64,000 nt of DNA from Acinetobacter sp. Ac_5812. Lineage in GTDB: Bacteria > Pseudomonadota > Gammaproteobacteria > Pseudomonadales > Moraxellaceae. The stretch is from contig NZ_LXUK01000022.1 in NCBI RefSeq assembly GCF_013072695.1, forward strand, positions 186,729-250,728, written 5' to 3'. Positions 62,111 to 64,000 of this stretch are shown in pieces (the first letter of the stretch is position 1; each line of letters starts with the position of its first letter). Position numbers and translations under genes: made by a program. The notes under the pieces were generated by a model. That model saw nothing but the letters and a program-made list of their open reading frames with translations. It was not told the DNA's origin and searched no databases.

Positions 62111-62566
62111 GTGAAAGATTTAACATTAGAGATAGCTGAGGGGAAGCTTAATATCCGTGTGGCTGCTTGGATAGAACATGAAGATCAGATTTTAGTTTCT
62201 ACATTTCCAGATGGAAGCATCTCTTTGGTTGGAGGACGGTTAAAGTTTTCGGAAACGACCTTAGAGGGGATTCAACGAGAAGTATTGGAGGAAACCGGAG
62301 AAGATTTTAATTCACCTGTGCTTTTCGCGATCGTTGAAAACTTTTTCTATGATTCCGTCATCGGGCAACATTTCCATGAGTTTCTTTATATTTATAAAGG
62401 TCATATCCACACAAAAGCTAGTTATGTTGATGACTCTAATGCTGCTCAAGTGATTTCATGGATGCCAAAGAGTCAGATCAAACTGCTAAAGCCAGATGTT
62501 TTAAGTGACCTTGCTTTACGATCAAGTGAGCATGTTGTTCATCTCATTAATCTCGAGTCAAGATAA
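62111..62566 (+). CDS. Nudix hydrolase
   Basis: 151 residues starting at a GTG. Nudix box GGRLKFSETTLEGIQREVLE followed by ETGEDF has the required Glu/Arg residues. Flanking hydrophobic loops and FFYDSVIGQHFHEFLYIY suggest a nucleotide-diphosphate or alcohol-diphosphate substrate; specificity unknown. Ends before a strong terminator. Confidence 0.87.
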   Translation: MKDLTLEIAEGKLNIRVAAWIEHEDQILVSTFPDGSISLVGGRLKFSETTLEGIQREVLEETGEDFNSPVLFAIVENFFYDSVIGQHFHEFLYIYKGHIHTKASYVDDSNAAQVISWMPKSQIKLLKPDVLSDLALRSSEHVVHLINLESR

Positions 62567-62581
62567 AATCATCATCGCATT

Positions 62582-62613
62582 AAAAAAAAGGAGCTCAAAA
62601 GCTCCTTTTAATC
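62582..62613. terminator. Bidirectional terminator
   Basis: AAAAGGAGC-tcaaaa-GCTCCTTTT with A- and T-runs on both sides, between the convergent Nudix gene and thiG. Confidence 0.9.
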
Positions 62614-62622
62614 TTTCTTTTC

Positions 62623-63408
62623 TTACTTAAAGAAATAACCTGTTTCAGGTGAGCTCGCATTGGCCATACGCTTGCGTGGCATACGACCTGCTAAAAATGC
62701 TTCACGACCTGCTTCAACCGCTTTCTTCATGGCTGAAGCCATTAAAATCGGATTTTGCGCAGCCGCAATCGCTGTATTCATGAGTACGCCGTCACAACCC
62801 AATTCCATTGCAATGGCAGCATCGCTGGCAGTACCAACACCTGCATCTACTAAAACAGGGACTTTGGCATTTTCTTTGATAATTGAAATGGTATGTGGAT
62901 TCAAAATACCAAGACCAGAACCAATTAAGCTACCCAAAGGCATGATCGCAACACAACCCATACTTTCAAGTTCTTGCGCAACAATAGGGTCATCTGAGGT
63001 GTAGACCATGATTTCAAAGCCATCATCAATCAGGGTCTGCGCTGCTTTCAGTGTTGCAGTGACATTTGGGTATAAAGTTTTTTCATCACCAAGGACTTCT
63101 AACTTCACCAAATTGTGACCATCAAGCAGTTCACGTGCCAGCATACAGGTACGAATCGCGCTATCTGCATCAAAACAACCTGCGGTATTTGGCAGGATTG
63201 TGTATTTCTCAGGTGGAATCACTGAAAGCAAATTCGGCTGATCGGCATGCTGGCCGATGTTTACACGACGAATTGCAACGGTGACTATTTCAGCGCCACT
63301 GGCTTGAATGGCTAAATCAGTTTCATTGAGATCTTTATATTTACCAGTTCCGACCAATAAACGAGATTGGAAAGTACGTGAACCAACAATTAAAGGGGAA
63401 TCTTGCAT
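62623..63408 (-). CDS. thiG: Thiazole synthase ThiG
   Basis: 261 residues. ThiG makes the thiazole phosphate of thiamine from DXP, dehydroglycine/iminoglycine and ThiS thiocarboxylate. TIM-barrel with Schiff-base Lys in [28 protein letters not shown] and [16 protein letters not shown] (phosphate-binding). thiS lies 23 nt upstream on the same strand. Confidence 0.96.
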   Translation of the reverse strand: MQDSPLIVGSRTFQSRLLVGTGKYKDLNETDLAIQASGAEIVTVAIRRVNIGQHADQPNLLSVIPPEKYTILPNTAGCFDADSAIRTCMLARELLDGHNLVKLEVLGDEKTLYPNVTATLKAAQTLIDDGFEIMVYTSDDPIVAQELESMGCVAIMPLGSLIGSGLGILNPHTISIIKENAKVPVLVDAGVGTASDAAIAMELGCDGVLMNTAIAAAQNPILMASAMKKAVEAGREAFLAGRMPRKRMANASSPETGYFFK

Positions 63409-63431
63409 GGGCTTACTCCATTTTTAGCCGA

Positions 63432-63629
63432 TTAGCCGCCACCAACAGCTTGAATAATTTCAATACGATCTTCAGGAGCAATTGTCGTTTGCTCAAGTCT
63501 ACTTTTCGGAATAATCTGCTGGTTCTTCTCTACAGCAAAGCGTTTGCCTTCTAAGGCTAAATTCTGAATCAATTGCTGTAGGTTTTCACAAGACGTGTCT
63601 GTTGACTCGCCATTTAAATAGATGTGCAT
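63432..63629 (-). CDS. thiS: Sulfur carrier protein ThiS
   Basis: 65 residues from the ATG at 63627-63629, AAGGA 7 nt upstream. Ubiquitin-like fold (MHIYLNGESTDTSC, FAVEKNQQIIPKSRL, DRIEIIQAVGGG) ending in Gly-Gly that is adenylated and thiocarboxylated. Pairs with thiG. Confidence 0.93.
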   Translation of the reverse strand: MHIYLNGESTDTSCENLQQLIQNLALEGKRFAVEKNQQIIPKSRLEQTTIAPEDRIEIIQAVGGG

Positions 63630-63638
63630 GATCAATCC

Positions 63639-64000
63639 TTATTTCGCATGCTTGATTGCTTGCCATGCGAGTAACAGCCAGCCCGCTATCATAAACGCAC
63701 CGCCAATCGGTGTAATCGCACCTAAAATTCGAGGTAGGCCGAGCGCCATAATGTACAACGAACCGCAGAAAAAGATGATACCAATTTGGATCAAAATAAA
63801 AGGAATTTTTATTGGGAATGTTGCTGTGGTTTTATGCAGGACACCCAAGATAAGCAAACCAATCGCATGATAGAAAAAGTATTGAGTTGCTGTTCCCCAC
63901 CAAGTAAGTTGTTCTGGGGTTGCAAAAGATTTGAGTCCATGAGCGCCGAAAGCACCCAACATAACTGCAAGCGCAAGGTTAAGCGCTGAGATAGCTATCC
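63639..64000 (-). CDS. DUF423 family membrane protein (5' end outside window)
   Basis: Small membrane protein. Visible frame continues past an internal ATG (63960-63962) to the window edge, coding ALNLALAVMLGAFGAHGLKS, which is the DUF423 head where LGAFGAHGL is conserved, so the real start is beyond 64000. Four helices; also LPRILGAITPIGGAFMIAGW. Function unknown. 9 nt from thiS. Confidence 0.85.
   Translation of the reverse strand, partial: IAISALNLALAVMLGAFGAHGLKSFATPEQLTWWGTATQYFFYHAIGLLILGVLHKTTATFPIKIPFILIQIGIIFFCGSLYIMALGLPRILGAITPIGGAFMIAGWLLLAWQAIKHAK

Overview
The window is chromosomal DNA from an Acinetobacter-type gammaproteobacterium (Moraxellaceae). The evidence is the low GC and AT-rich intergenic spacers, and several traits typical of the group: a fused tyrA-aroA gene, a very long TamA/TamB pair, an LpoP-type lipoprotein beside PBP1b, an orphan gspE and a MutT-ThiE fusion. 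I see no prophage, insertion sequence, CRISPR array, rRNA or tRNA gene. Gene content is mostly housekeeping, with one cluster that stands out (51.4-58.5 kb). The species cannot be named from the window.

Layout. 1-252: start of an LplT/Aas-type MFS gene (minus). 0.4-7.7 kb: tamA-tamB outer-membrane assembly pair. 7.9-8.9 kb: two small envelope proteins. 9.1-11.8 kb: acnB behind a promoter and a terminator-like leader hairpin. 12.1-13.9 kb: a lipoprotein with an FGE-like fold lacking the catalytic cysteines, and a small orphan. 14-16.7 kb: a DASS anion permease and a voltage-gated-type K+ channel. 17-20.6 kb: a four-gene Fe-siderophore ABC importer of the FatDCEB/Vct type. 20.7-24.4 kb: a YjdF-like protein, an MFS exporter, a Fur-box DUF4198 protein and queH. 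24.5-28 kb: metR, a DUF441 protein, a haem-oxygenase-like diiron protein and a TetR regulator. 28-32.5 kb: an unknown protein, fpr, trmO and gspE. 32.6-35.3 kb: ygiW-qseB-qseC and a 56-codon hemP with a strong Fur box. 35.5-41.3 kb: MutT-ThiE fusion, lpoP-mrcB, nadK-yeaC and a small exported protein. 41.3-46.8 kb: a TrpD2-like protein, an acyl-CoA dehydrogenase, a lipoprotein, a Fur-box siderophore-esterase-like hydrolase and pheA. 46.9-51.4 kb: tyrA-aroA fusion, a small orphan and pepD.

51.4-58.5 kb is an RNA-repair locus. On the minus strand run rtcB, a DUF7684 protein, a DIP1984-family protein and, after a 258-nt structured spacer, rtcA. A near-consensus sigma-54 promoter with GG and GC spaced by 10 nt lies 88 nt upstream of rtcB. 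The matching sigma-54 activator RtcR (CARF sensor, GAFTGA-containing AAA+ domain, C-terminal HTH) is encoded nearby, with RNase Z (rnz) in between. AT-rich inverted repeats upstream of the promoter are candidate activator sites. 58.5-64 kb holds a DUF2157 membrane protein, an alpha/beta hydrolase, a yaaA-led group, a Nudix protein, thiS-thiG and a DUF423 protein cut by the window edge.

How genes work together: TamA/TamB and MrcB/LpoP are envelope machines. Four Fur-like boxes mark an iron-starvation set (ABC importer, DUF4198 protein, HemP, periplasmic esterase). PheA and TyrA-AroA form an aromatic amino acid unit. The Rtc proteins with RtcR form a damage-inducible RNA ligation/cyclisation system. 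Gene starts given here use ribosome-binding sites, signal peptides and family lengths; several differ from the longest open frame.
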